64,000 nucleotides of DNA from Spirochaetia bacterium. GTDB lineage: Bacteria > Spirochaetota > UBA4802 > UBA5550. The first letter of the stretch is position 1. Each line of letters begins with the position of its first letter. Made by a program: the position numbers and the translations under genes. The notes under the pieces were generated by a model. That model searched no databases. It saw nothing but the letters and a program-made list of their open reading frames with translations, and had not been told where the DNA came from. The DNA is taken from contig VFJS01000003.1 in the NCBI GenBank assembly GCA_009885955.1, positions 273,086 to 337,085 on the forward strand. The letters run 5' to 3'. Positions 42,674 to 51,210 of the stretch are shown here, in pieces.

Positions 42674-44626
42674 ATGGCAGAAGATAAAGTGTATAGTGTT
42701 GATAAAGCAACAGTACAGATGATAGAAAAGTCGAGAAGGGACGGTGTCCTTACAATTTTCGACAGGGCTGAGGATATGAAACCCTGTCCCATCGGTTCCG
42801 TTGGGAGCTGCTGTAAACACTGTTCCATGGGCCCTTGCCGCGTCAATCTTTCAAAGAAGGATGAAGAGGCAGGAAGGACGAAAACCGGATTGTGCGGCGC
42901 AACTGCGTCAACCATAGCGGCCAGAAATTTTATCAGGATGATAGCCGCCGGTTCAGCTTCACACTCTGACCACAGCAGGGACGTAGTGGAAGTTTTCATT
43001 TCAGCAGCCAAGGGCGAAATCCCGGGTTATCAGATCGCTGACGAGAACAAGCTCATCGCCATGGCTATGGATTACGGCGTTGAAACTGAAGGCAAAGAGA
43101 TAAAGGAGATAGCGATAGCCCTTGGCGAAAAGTGCCAGCTCGAGTTCGGGAAACAGACCGGGCAGCTCATCGGCCTCAACAAGGCGCCCGAGAAGAGAAA
43201 GGAGATTTGGAGGAAAGAGGGCGTATGGCCCAGGGGCATTGACCGCGAGGTGGTAGAAATAATGCACAGGACCCATATCGGCGTTGACCAGGATTTCAGG
43301 TCCCTTATCCAGCAGGGTACAAGGTCCGCGCTGGCTGACGGATGGTGCGGTTCAATGATATCCACGGATCTCCAGGATATCATGTTCGGAACACCGACCC
43401 CGGTTTACAGCGAAATAAACCTGGGAGTCCTCAGGAAAGATATGGTCAATGTCATCGTGAATGGCCACGAGCCGCTCCTTTCAGAAATGCTCGTAGTGGC
43501 GTCTCAGGACCCGGAAATGACGGCTTATGCAAAGACGAAAGGCGCCGAAGGAGTCAATCTGACCGGCATGTGCTGTACCGGAAATGAAATACTTCTCCGC
43601 CACGGAATACCGCTGGCAGGAAACTTCCTGCAGCAGGAGCTCTCAATTATTACCGGAGCGGTTGAGGCAATGGTAGTTGATGTGCAGTGCATCATGCAGT
43701 CATTACAGGATGTGTCTCTCTGTTATCATACAAAATTGATAACCACATCGCCCAAGGGGAACATCCCCGGAGCGACAAAGATGTACTTCAATGAACATGA
43801 CGCTCTCAACTCTGCCAAGCAGATAATCAGAGTCGCCATCGACAATTTTCAGAACAGAAAGAGCGAGGTGATGATTCCCAATGACAGGGTCCCGATGATT
43901 GCAGGGTTCAGCCAGGAGACCATCGATTATCTCCTCGGAGGAATGTTCAGGGCATCATACAAGCCCCTCAATGAAAATATCATCAATGGCAGGATCCGCG
44001 GTATTGCCGGGGTTGTCGGATGCAACAATGCAAGGACAATGCACGACAACAACCACCTGATCCTCATTAAAGAGCTTATAAAGAACGATGTCATAGTCCT
44101 GACAACAGGCTGCAGCGCTGCTGCATGCGGTAAGGCAGGACTCCTCACTCCGGAAGCTGCACGGGAATTTGCCGGTGCCGGACTGGCCGAAGTGTGCGAA
44201 ACTGTCGGTATCCCGCCGGTTCTTCACATGGGGGCATGCGTGGACAACAGCCGTATCCTCATCGCAGCAACAGCGGTTGTGAAGGAAGGGGGTCTCGGGA
44301 ACGATATTTCCGAACTTCCTGCAGCCGGATGCGCGCCTGAATGGATGAGCGAAAAAGCCATTGCAATCGGACAGTATTTTGTTGCATCAGGTGTATACAC
44401 GATATTCGGGACTGCATTTCCAACGCTGGGAAGCAAAGAATTCACGGACTATCTCTTCCACGGCATTGAAGCACAGTACGGAGGGAAGTGGGATTTCGTT
44501 GAAGATCCTTTGGAAATGGCAAGGAAGATGATTGAGCATATCGACAAAGCGCGCAAAGCGCTCGGTATCGATAAGGCTAGGGATAGGGTTCTATTTGATA
44601 TGGAAAAGCGCAGAGAGCTCGCATAA
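42674..44626 (+). CDS. acsA: carbon monoxide dehydrogenase, catalytic (beta) subunit
   Basis: 650 residues. Interconverts CO and CO2 at the Ni-Fe-S C-cluster and supplies CO to acetyl-CoA synthase. The N-terminal cysteines of the D and B clusters are present in CPIGSVGSCCKHCSMGPCRV and GLCGATASTIAARNF. C-cluster and channel regions: GMCCTGNEILLRHGIP, DVQCIMQSL, GVVGCNNARTMHDNNH, TTGCSAAACGKAGLL, LHMGACVDNSRI, AAGCAPEWMSEKA, FGTAFPTLGSKEF. Also called CooS. Followed at 33 bases by acsB with a good ribosome site. Confidence 0.97.
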   Translation: MAEDKVYSVDKATVQMIEKSRRDGVLTIFDRAEDMKPCPIGSVGSCCKHCSMGPCRVNLSKKDEEAGRTKTGLCGATASTIAARNFIRMIAAGSASHSDHSRDVVEVFISAAKGEIPGYQIADENKLIAMAMDYGVETEGKEIKEIAIALGEKCQLEFGKQTGQLIGLNKAPEKRKEIWRKEGVWPRGIDREVVEIMHRTHIGVDQDFRSLIQQGTRSALADGWCGSMISTDLQDIMFGTPTPVYSEINLGVLRKDMVNVIVNGHEPLLSEMLVVASQDPEMTAYAKTKGAEGVNLTGMCCTGNEILLRHGIPLAGNFLQQELSIITGAVEAMVVDVQCIMQSLQDVSLCYHTKLITTSPKGNIPGATKMYFNEHDALNSAKQIIRVAIDNFQNRKSEVMIPNDRVPMIAGFSQETIDYLLGGMFRASYKPLNENIINGRIRGIAGVVGCNNARTMHDNNHLILIKELIKNDVIVLTTGCSAAACGKAGLLTPEAAREFAGAGLAEVCETVGIPPVLHMGACVDNSRILIAATAVVKEGGLGNDISELPAAGCAPEWMSEKAIAIGQYFVASGVYTIFGTAFPTLGSKEFTDYLFHGIEAQYGGKWDFVEDPLEMARKMIEHIDKARKALGIDKARDRVLFDMEKRRELA

Positions 44627-44659
44627 AAAAAATTGAGAAAAAATTCAGGAGGCTGAAAA

Positions 44660-46864
44660 GTGTCGAAAATAATAGCTTCAGCGGCCATAAGAGGCGCGCA
44701 TAAAATAATCGGCAACGCCGATAAAAAAGTAAAAGAGGCAATTGATAAGTTCGGGCCCAACCAGGAGGTTGCTTTCCCGAATACGGCCTATTATCTCCCT
44801 ATCATATACGGGATGACAGGCAGAAAAGTAGAAAAATTAAGCGACATGGAAGGGATTATAAAGCTGTGTAAAACACTGCTGCCGCCCCTGGTAAAGGAAA
44901 AACATCATTTTCCCTACCTGGGACCGGTTCTCGATGCGGGGATGGCAACATTCTTTGCGGAGGAGATGTACGAGGCAATAAAGTACATTGAAAACCCCAA
45001 GACCTATGTCCTCGGCGAAGACCCCTCGGATGACAATATCTGGCTCGGTGCGGCAGATGACGTTATTATGAGGAAAAGGGGCGTTGAGTTCGTTGATGGA
45101 ACTGCTCCCGGCTTCGCTGCTATCCTCGGCGGGCCCGAGGATCCGGCAGTGGCGGCCAGGATTGCCCTTGAATTGCAGGAGAAGAACCTCTATGTTTTCA
45201 TGGGCGCCGATTCCAACGGGAAAAAGATGTCTGAACAGCTCAAGCAGCAGGGAGTGCAGATAGGATGGCCCACCAGGCTCGTATCCTTCGGCCCTGAAGT
45301 GAGCTCTGCAGTATTCGCAATCGGATTTGCCACGAGGGCAGCGATGTCCTTCGGCGGTATCGATCCCGGCGATTACCGGAAGATACTGATATACAACAAG
45401 GACAGGGTATTTGCCTTTGCCATGACCTTCGGTTATGTCAATGACGAGTGGTATGCAAACGGTGCCGGCTGTATCAACTGGGGTTTCCCGGTAATAACCG
45501 ATTCACCGACACCGGAGATTCTCCCGACAGGCGTCTGCACATACGAACACGTTGTTTCAAACGTTCCTCATGACCAGATTGTTCAGAGGGCAGTTGAGGT
45601 CAGGGGACTGAAAGTAACTGTTGCAAAAGTACCGGTACCGGTATCATACGGTCCGGCTTTCGAGGGAGAGCGGGTACGGGGAGATGATATCTACCTTGAA
45701 GCAGGCGGCGGAAGGACCCATGCCGTGGAGCTTGTAACATCTTCAGAGATGGATGAGATAACCGATGGTAAAGTTGAGGTTATCGGCCCTGATGTGAAGG
45801 ATGTTAAACCGGGCGCGAAGCTTCCCCTTGCAATATATGTCCAGGTGGCAGGCAGGAAGATGCAGCCCGATTTCGAGCCGATTCTTGAGAGGCAGATTCA
45901 CCACCTCATCAACTATGCCCAGGGCGCAATGCATATAGGCCAGAGGGACATCGCTTGGTTAAGGCTCAGCAAGCAGGCCGTGGATAAAGGCTTCACCATG
46001 AGGCACATTGGAGACATACTCCATGCCAAGTATCACCAGGACTTCGGAAGTATATTTGACAAAGTTCAGGTGACGATTTATACCGAAGAGAAAAAGGTTG
46101 ATGAGATTCTTAAGAAAGCGCGCGCGATTTACAAAGTGCGCGATGAAAGGGTCGCTGGAATGACCGACGAGGATACTGATCCTTTCTATTCATGTACCCT
46201 CTGTCAATCATTCGCTCCTAACCATGTATGTGTTGTAACCCCGGAAAGGACCGGACTCTGCGGAGCCTACAACTGGCTGGATTGCAAGGCATCCTTTGAG
46301 ATAAATCCGACAGGCCCTAACCAGCCGATTCCGAAAGGAGACACAAAAGACGCCTTGTTCGGAACATGGTCAGGGACGGATGATTTCGTGATGAAGGCAT
46401 CCAGGGGCAATGTTCCCACGGTTGACGCATACAGCATCATGAGAAATCCAATGACATCATGCGGCTGTTTTGAGGCGATTGCCGCCGTTCTTCCAACCTG
46501 CAATGGTATCATGACCGTTGACAGGGACACTGCGGCGATGACACCGAGCGGGATGAAGTTTACAACCCTTGCAGGTACCGTGGGCGGCGGAAACGTTACA
46601 CCCGGATTCCTGGGGCACAGTAAAATTTACATCACCAGCAAAAAGTTCATGAAGGCGGAAGGCGGCCTCAAGAGGCTTGTCTGGATGCCGAAGTCGCTCA
46701 AGGAAGAGATAAAGGAGAGGTTTGAAGTCAGGGCTAAAGAGATTGGAATACCGGATCTCCTTGACAGAATAGCTGATGAAACTGTGGCTACAACTGAAGA
46801 AGAGGTGTATGCCTATATTTCAGAGAAGAAGCACCCTGCCCTTGAAATGGAGTCTCTTTTCTAA
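44660..46864 (+). CDS. acsB: acetyl-CoA synthase, CODH/ACS alpha subunit
   Basis: 734 residues, bacterial full-length form with the N-terminal CODH-binding domain (MSKIIASAAIRGAHKIIGNAD). GTG start with AGGAGG upstream. A-cluster ligands are intact: Cys512, Cys515, Cys524 and Cys534 in CTLCQSFAPNHVC...TGLC for the cubane, with Cys515 bridging to the proximal nickel, and Cys601-Gly-Cys603 in SCGCFE for the distal nickel. The numbering is shifted by six from the Moorella enzyme. It joins CO, the methyl group from AcsCD and CoA into acetyl-CoA, or runs in reverse. A strong terminator follows, which may attenuate expression into acsC. Confidence 0.98.
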   Translation: MSKIIASAAIRGAHKIIGNADKKVKEAIDKFGPNQEVAFPNTAYYLPIIYGMTGRKVEKLSDMEGIIKLCKTLLPPLVKEKHHFPYLGPVLDAGMATFFAEEMYEAIKYIENPKTYVLGEDPSDDNIWLGAADDVIMRKRGVEFVDGTAPGFAAILGGPEDPAVAARIALELQEKNLYVFMGADSNGKKMSEQLKQQGVQIGWPTRLVSFGPEVSSAVFAIGFATRAAMSFGGIDPGDYRKILIYNKDRVFAFAMTFGYVNDEWYANGAGCINWGFPVITDSPTPEILPTGVCTYEHVVSNVPHDQIVQRAVEVRGLKVTVAKVPVPVSYGPAFEGERVRGDDIYLEAGGGRTHAVELVTSSEMDEITDGKVEVIGPDVKDVKPGAKLPLAIYVQVAGRKMQPDFEPILERQIHHLINYAQGAMHIGQRDIAWLRLSKQAVDKGFTMRHIGDILHAKYHQDFGSIFDKVQVTIYTEEKKVDEILKKARAIYKVRDERVAGMTDEDTDPFYSCTLCQSFAPNHVCVVTPERTGLCGAYNWLDCKASFEINPTGPNQPIPKGDTKDALFGTWSGTDDFVMKASRGNVPTVDAYSIMRNPMTSCGCFEAIAAVLPTCNGIMTVDRDTAAMTPSGMKFTTLAGTVGGGNVTPGFLGHSKIYITSKKFMKAEGGLKRLVWMPKSLKEEIKERFEVRAKEIGIPDLLDRIADETVATTEEEVYAYISEKKHPALEMESLF

Positions 46865-46873
46865 TATATGAAT

Positions 46874-46907
46874 AACGGGGTTATTAAATAAGTTTAATAA
46901 CCCCGTT
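46874..46907 (+). terminator. 15-bp hairpin between acsB and acsC
   Basis: AACGGGGTTATTAAA (46874-46888) pairs perfectly with 46893-46907 around TAAG. It lies 10 bases after the acsB stop and 39 before acsC. It may act as partial terminator or as an mRNA-stability hairpin that sets subunit ratios. Confidence 0.7.
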
Positions 46908-46945
46908 CATAAGAAATAAATAGTTAAATTACAAGGAGATCATAA

Positions 46946-48292
46946 ATGGCACTTACAGGAATAGAAATATTTAAATTATTGCCGAAGACAAATTGCGCGG
47001 ATTGCGGTGTTCCAACCTGTCTGGCCTTTGCCATGAAGCTCGCTGCAGGTCAGGCCGAGCTGGCTAGCTGTCCGCATGTTTCCGCCGAATCAAAGGCCAA
47101 GCTGGATACAGCTTCAGCGCCCCCTGTTCTTCCGGTAACAATCGGATCAGGAGACAGCATATTTAAAACAGGAGCTGAAACTGTTCTATTCAGGCACGAA
47201 AAAACCTTTGTCAATCCGACGGGCCTTGCGGTTCTGGTCACCGATAAGATGAGCGATGCTGATGTTGATAAAAGGCTGAAGAACTTCAATGACCTGCATT
47301 ATGACAGGGTCGGCATGATGCTAAAATCCGACCTTGTTGCGGTAAAGTCCGAATCGGGAGATGCCGCTGCTTTTGAAAAGCTGGTCAACAAGGTTAAAGG
47401 GGCCGTTAAATGCGGACTCATAATCATGAGCGATAAGTTTGAAACGCTTCAGGCGGGAGCCAAGGCTGCTGCTGACAGAAAGCCTCTTCTCTATGCAGCA
47501 ACGAAGGATAATGTTGATAAGGTTGGTAACCTGGCGAAAGAGCTCAAATGCTCAGTTGCAGTTAAAGGAAACGGCCTTGACGAGGTCATAGAACTGACAA
47601 CCAAGCTTACCGGCATGGGACTTAAAGAAATAGTTATCGACACCGGTTCAAGGAAATTGGGTAAAGCATTTGAGGAGCAGGTCATCATGAGACGTGCTGC
47701 CATTAAAAAGCTTTTCCGGCCGCTCGGATTTCCCACAATAACATTTCCCTGTGAAATGACGGATAATCTTATGGAAGAGACGCTCATAGCATCGGCTTTT
47801 ATCGCAAAATATGCGGGGATTGTTGTTCTTTCTGACTTACAGGGCCACAGCATTTTTCCACTGCTTGTTGAAAGGATGAATATTTACACCGACCCGCAGA
47901 GGCCGATGGCAACGGAATCGAAAATTTATGAAATTAATAATCCCAATGAAAACTCCCCGGTACTTGTTACAACCAATTTCTCCCTTACCTATTTTATCGT
48001 ATCAGGCGAAATCGAGGGGAGCAGGGTTCCATCATGGCTCCTGGTAATGGACTGTGAAGGTCTTTCAGTTCTAACCGCATGGGCAGCAGGAAAATTTGTT
48101 GCTGATGCCATTGGGCCCTTTGTAAAAAAATCCGGGATAACCGAAAAGATAAAACACAGGAAATTAATTATTCCAGGCTACTCAGCCAACATAAGCGGCG
48201 AACTTGAAGAAGAGCTGCCTGACTGGAAAATAACAATCGGTCCGAGAGAGGCTGCGCATATTCCGGCCTTCTTGAAAGAGTTCGTAAAATAA
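46946..48292 (+). CDS. acsC: CODH/ACS gamma subunit (corrinoid iron-sulfur protein large subunit)
   Basis: 448 residues, AAGGAG before ATG 46946. The N-terminal [4Fe-4S] domain has CADCGVPTCLAFAMKLAAGQAELASCP, the four cysteines that bind the cluster used for reductive activation of the corrinoid. A TIM-barrel domain follows, and the C-terminal region SYSANISGELEEELPDWKITIGPREAAHIPAFLKEF binds the cobamide. It carries the methyl group between AcsE and AcsB. Confidence 0.96.
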   Translation: MALTGIEIFKLLPKTNCADCGVPTCLAFAMKLAAGQAELASCPHVSAESKAKLDTASAPPVLPVTIGSGDSIFKTGAETVLFRHEKTFVNPTGLAVLVTDKMSDADVDKRLKNFNDLHYDRVGMMLKSDLVAVKSESGDAAAFEKLVNKVKGAVKCGLIIMSDKFETLQAGAKAAADRKPLLYAATKDNVDKVGNLAKELKCSVAVKGNGLDEVIELTTKLTGMGLKEIVIDTGSRKLGKAFEEQVIMRRAAIKKLFRPLGFPTITFPCEMTDNLMEETLIASAFIAKYAGIVVLSDLQGHSIFPLLVERMNIYTDPQRPMATESKIYEINNPNENSPVLVTTNFSLTYFIVSGEIEGSRVPSWLLVMDCEGLSVLTAWAAGKFVADAIGPFVKKSGITEKIKHRKLIIPGYSANISGELEEELPDWKITIGPREAAHIPAFLKEFVK

Positions 48293-48319
48293 TTCAGCAA
48301 TAAAGGAAGGAGGAGAAAA

Positions 48320-49207
48320 ATGGCAAAATTTGTAAGAATTGGCGAGAACCTTAATGTCATGTCAAAAATACTCGGGCCTGCAATGAAAGAAAGGAATGCC
48401 GGCCCTATTCAGGATATGGCGAAAAAGGAGACAGAGAAAGGTGTTGATTTTGTAGACCTCAATATAGGGCCCGCAAGAAAGGACGGGGCTGCAATGATGG
48501 AATGGGTGGTAAATACGGTTCAGGCAGTCACAAACCTCCCCCTGGCCCTGGATACTACCAACCTGGATGCCATGGAAGCAGGCCTCAAGGTGGCCAAGAA
48601 CAGCCCCCTTATTAACTCGGTAACACTTCAGTCCGATCGTTTTGAGGCAGGCCTGAAACTTGCTGCAAAGTACAAAGCCAGCGTTGTCGCGGTATTATGG
48701 AGTGATACCGGCATGCCCAGGGATGCCAACGAAAGGGCGATGCATATTGTAGAGTTTGTACAGAAAGCCTCAGAGCTGGGCATTCCAAATGAAAAAATAT
48801 TCATCGACCCCATAGTATCTCCCATAAGTGTTGAGATAAACCAGGTGAAGGCCTGCGTAGAGTGTATGGGTATGCTGCAGGACATTGCTCCCGGATGCAA
48901 ATCGACTGTAGGTCTGTCAAACATTTCCAACGGTGCGCCGGAGGAATTGAGGCCATGGCTGAACATCACCTATCTCATCATGCTTATAAAAAACGGCCTC
49001 TACTCAGCCATTGTTGACTCATTTGACGACAGGCTGAAATCTTTTGTCACCGGGGAAAGACAGAATATTGTCAATCTGGTAAATAAAATGCTCGATGGTG
49101 AAAAGGTGGATATGAATTCACTCAACGACGAGGAGAAGAAATTCGCCAAGTCCGTTAAAGTATTGACAGGAGAAACTCTTTTTTCCAACTCCTGGCTGGA
49201 AAGTTAA
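48320..49207 (+). CDS. acsE: methyltetrahydrofolate:corrinoid iron-sulfur protein methyltransferase
   Basis: 295 residues, about 30 longer than the Moorella AcsE at its C-terminus. Pterin-binding TIM barrel: RIGENLNVMSKILGPAMKERN, GVDFVDLNIGPARKDG, LALDTTNLDAMEAGLK, IFIDPIVSPISVEINQV, STVGLSNISNGAPEELRPWLN. It moves the methyl group from methyl-THF to the cobalt of AcsCD, joining the folate branch to the carbonyl branch. It ends the acs unit; a hairpin terminator follows at 49221. Confidence 0.95.
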   Translation: MAKFVRIGENLNVMSKILGPAMKERNAGPIQDMAKKETEKGVDFVDLNIGPARKDGAAMMEWVVNTVQAVTNLPLALDTTNLDAMEAGLKVAKNSPLINSVTLQSDRFEAGLKLAAKYKASVVAVLWSDTGMPRDANERAMHIVEFVQKASELGIPNEKIFIDPIVSPISVEINQVKACVECMGMLQDIAPGCKSTVGLSNISNGAPEELRPWLNITYLIMLIKNGLYSAIVDSFDDRLKSFVTGERQNIVNLVNKMLDGEKVDMNSLNDEEKKFAKSVKVLTGETLFSNSWLES

Positions 49208-49220
49208 TTTTTATTTAATC

Positions 49221-49259
49221 ACTGACGGCAGGATTATTAAAAACCAACCTGCCGTCAGT
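49221..49259 (+). terminator. hairpin terminator after acsE
   Basis: ACTGACGGCAGG (49221-49232) pairs with CCTGCCGTCAGT (49248-49259), a 12-bp perfect stem 13 bases after the acsE stop. No T-run, so termination may be partial. Confidence 0.65.
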
Positions 49260-49316
49260 ATACAATTTCTTTGGGATAATTATTTTTGCATTTATTAACT
49301 GAATCATAAATATATT

Positions 49317-49593
49317 GCCCTCACCCCCGGCCCCTCTCCCGAATAGGGCTCATTTCTACCCACAAATGTGTAAGAAAGGGGGATAAGGGGATATTAGAGA
49401 TAGGGGGATAATAAATAGTATTATGAGAATTATACATTATATTTATAATATATCGATTGGTGACTATTTGAATAATAATATTTCCCCATCTCCTTATCTC
49501 TTCCTATCTCCCTATCTCCATTTTCTTACACATGGGAATGTGGGTAGTAGTTAGCCCGAATAGGGAGAGGGTGTGCAGAGCGCGGGTGAGGGC
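49317..49593. repeat. outer repeat (GCCCTCACCC family) interrupted by another element
   Basis: Left arm GCCCTCACCCCCGGCCCCTC with TCCCGAATAGGG; right arm CCCGAATAGGGAGAGGGTG to GCGGGTGAGGGC. The arms are inverted and belong to the same family as the hairpin at 24723. The repeat CCCGAATAGGG occurs at 49338-49348 and 49555-49565, on either side of an inserted 206-base element. The gap 49208-49639 between acsE and hdrC is filled by this nest. Confidence 0.7.
49349..49554. mobile_element. MITE-like 206-base element nested in a repeat, with 11-base flanking duplication
   Basis: The ends are inverted: CTCATTTCTACCCACA...TGTAAGAAA on the left against TTTCTTACACATG...TGTGGGTAG TAGTTAG on the right. 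Inside are the GGGGATA/TATCTCC arms seen at 1289-1427. CCCGAATAGGG flanks both sides as a direct repeat. It has no coding capacity, so any movement would need an enzyme supplied in trans. Confidence 0.55.
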
Positions 49594-49639
49594 ATAAACG
49601 GAATTATTTTTTTACAAAAACTCAAGGGAAGTATCAAAA

Positions 49640-50311
49640 ATGGTTAATGCTACTGAAGAAATAAAAAAAGAAACAGCCTCCGCAGAAGATAATAAAGCAG
49701 GTATTGCCGGGTCTACATCAGGTTTTCCTGTATCCATGAAAGTATACAAGCTGAAGGACCTCAAGCCCTTCTCCCGGGAAATAATTAAATCCAGCGGCGA
49801 GAACATCAATAACTGCTACCAGTGCAAGAAATGTTCCAACGGCTGCCCGATAACCTATGCTATGGATATCCAGCCCCATCTGATCATTAAAATGATACAG
49901 CTTGGCATGGAGAAGGAAGTGCTTGGCTCCAAAACAATATGGCTCTGTGCCGCCTGCGAAACATGCGGGACAAGATGCCCCAATGAGATCAAGCTGGCCG
50001 ATATGATGGATTCCCTGAGGCAGATGGCTGAGACAAAGGGATATGTACTCGGACAGAAGAATGCCTCCATATTCCATAAATCCTTCCTTGATTCAATTGA
50101 GAAATACGGCAGGGTGTATGAGATCGGGATGATAAGGGATTTTACCATTAAAGCAAGCGGACTTTTCGGAAAATTTTTTGACGGGTCTCTCATGAGGGAC
50201 GGAAAGCTCGGGATAAAGCTTATTAAAAAAGGGAAACTCGGCTTTTCACCCCACAAGATAAAGGGGACAGCTCAGATTAAAGAAATATTTAAAAAGCTCA
50301 AAAGAGGTTAA
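49640..50311 (+). CDS. hdrC: HdrC-like 2x[4Fe-4S] subunit
   Basis: 223 residues. Two ferredoxin motifs: NCYQCKKCSNGCP and LCAACETCGTRCPNE, as in heterodisulfide reductase subunit C. The N-terminal 40 residues and C-terminal 80 residues are variable. In the Hdr complex it carries electrons between HdrA and HdrB. The gap to hdrB is 8 bases. Its place at the head of hdrC-hdrB-hdrA-mvhD-metV-metF shows that here Hdr works with methylenetetrahydrofolate reductase and not with a methanogen heterodisulfide. Confidence 0.92.
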   Translation: MVNATEEIKKETASAEDNKAGIAGSTSGFPVSMKVYKLKDLKPFSREIIKSSGENINNCYQCKKCSNGCPITYAMDIQPHLIIKMIQLGMEKEVLGSKTIWLCAACETCGTRCPNEIKLADMMDSLRQMAETKGYVLGQKNASIFHKSFLDSIEKYGRVYEIGMIRDFTIKASGLFGKFFDGSLMRDGKLGIKLIKKGKLGFSPHKIKGTAQIKEIFKKLKRG

Positions 50312-50319
50312 TACATACT

Positions 50320-51174
50320 ATGAAAGTTTCATATTATCCCGGATGTTCCCTTCATGGGACCGGACGGGAATACGCAGAATCTACTGAAGCTGTTTTTAAG
50401 TCCCTTGGCACCGAACTGGTTGAAATTGAAGACTGGAACTGCTGCGGCGCTTCATCGGGGCACAGCAGGAACAGGGATGTGGCCGTGGGGCTTCCTGCAA
50501 GAAATTTACTTCTGGCAAAGAAGAGCGGTTTCACTGATATGGTCATACCTTGCTCTGCATGTTTTCAGAGGACCAAGGTTGCCGAGCATGAATTGAAGAA
50601 CCATCCTGAAATGTTCCCGGAAATAAAATATGACGGCGGCGTTCATATAATGGACATTGTAACCTTTGTCAGTGAAAATATAGGTATTGATACAATAAAG
50701 AAGAAGATAAAGAAACATCTCGATGGCCTTAAAGCAGTGACGTATTACGGCTGCCTTACGATGAGGCACCCGTCAATTACCGGTTCAAAGGACTTTGAGA
50801 ATCCTCGAAATATGGATGCCCTGCTGACGGCCCTGGGGATAGATGTGTTGGACTGGTCGTACAAAACAGACTGCTGCGGAGGGAGCCTTGTTCTTACAAG
50901 GCCGGATATCGTCTGGGAACTCAGCGGCAGGTTATATGACAAGGCGATTGAAGCAGGAGCCGAGTGTATAGTAACCCTCTGCCCGCTTTGCCAGGGCAAC
51001 CTGGATCAGCAGCAGGCTGAGATATCGAAAAAAAATAACCGGAAGTACAATCTTCCAGTATTTTATTTTACCGAGCTGATGGGGCTTGCCATGGGTGAAG
51101 GTGATGTGAATACCTGGTTCAAAAGGCACCTGGTTGATCCAACGGCCCTTCTCAAGTCAAAAAAATTTTTATAG
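50320..51174 (+). CDS. hdrB: HdrB-like subunit with two CCG domains
   Basis: 284 residues. Both cysteine-rich CCG motifs are present: YYPGCSLHGTGREY...DWNCCGASS...PCSACFQRTK and TYYGCLTMRHP...DCCGGSLVLTRPD...VTLCPLCQGNLDQQQ. In HdrB these bind the non-cubane [4Fe-4S] clusters that reduce disulfides; in MetVF-linked complexes the final acceptor is not established. Ribosome site and 8-base gap place it in the hdr operon. Confidence 0.94.
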   Translation: MKVSYYPGCSLHGTGREYAESTEAVFKSLGTELVEIEDWNCCGASSGHSRNRDVAVGLPARNLLLAKKSGFTDMVIPCSACFQRTKVAEHELKNHPEMFPEIKYDGGVHIMDIVTFVSENIGIDTIKKKIKKHLDGLKAVTYYGCLTMRHPSITGSKDFENPRNMDALLTALGIDVLDWSYKTDCCGGSLVLTRPDIVWELSGRLYDKAIEAGAECIVTLCPLCQGNLDQQQAEISKKNNRKYNLPVFYFTELMGLAMGEGDVNTWFKRHLVDPTALLKSKKFL

Positions 51175-51210
51175 CAGGGAATCAAATTTTAATTAAACGG
51201 GAAAATAACT

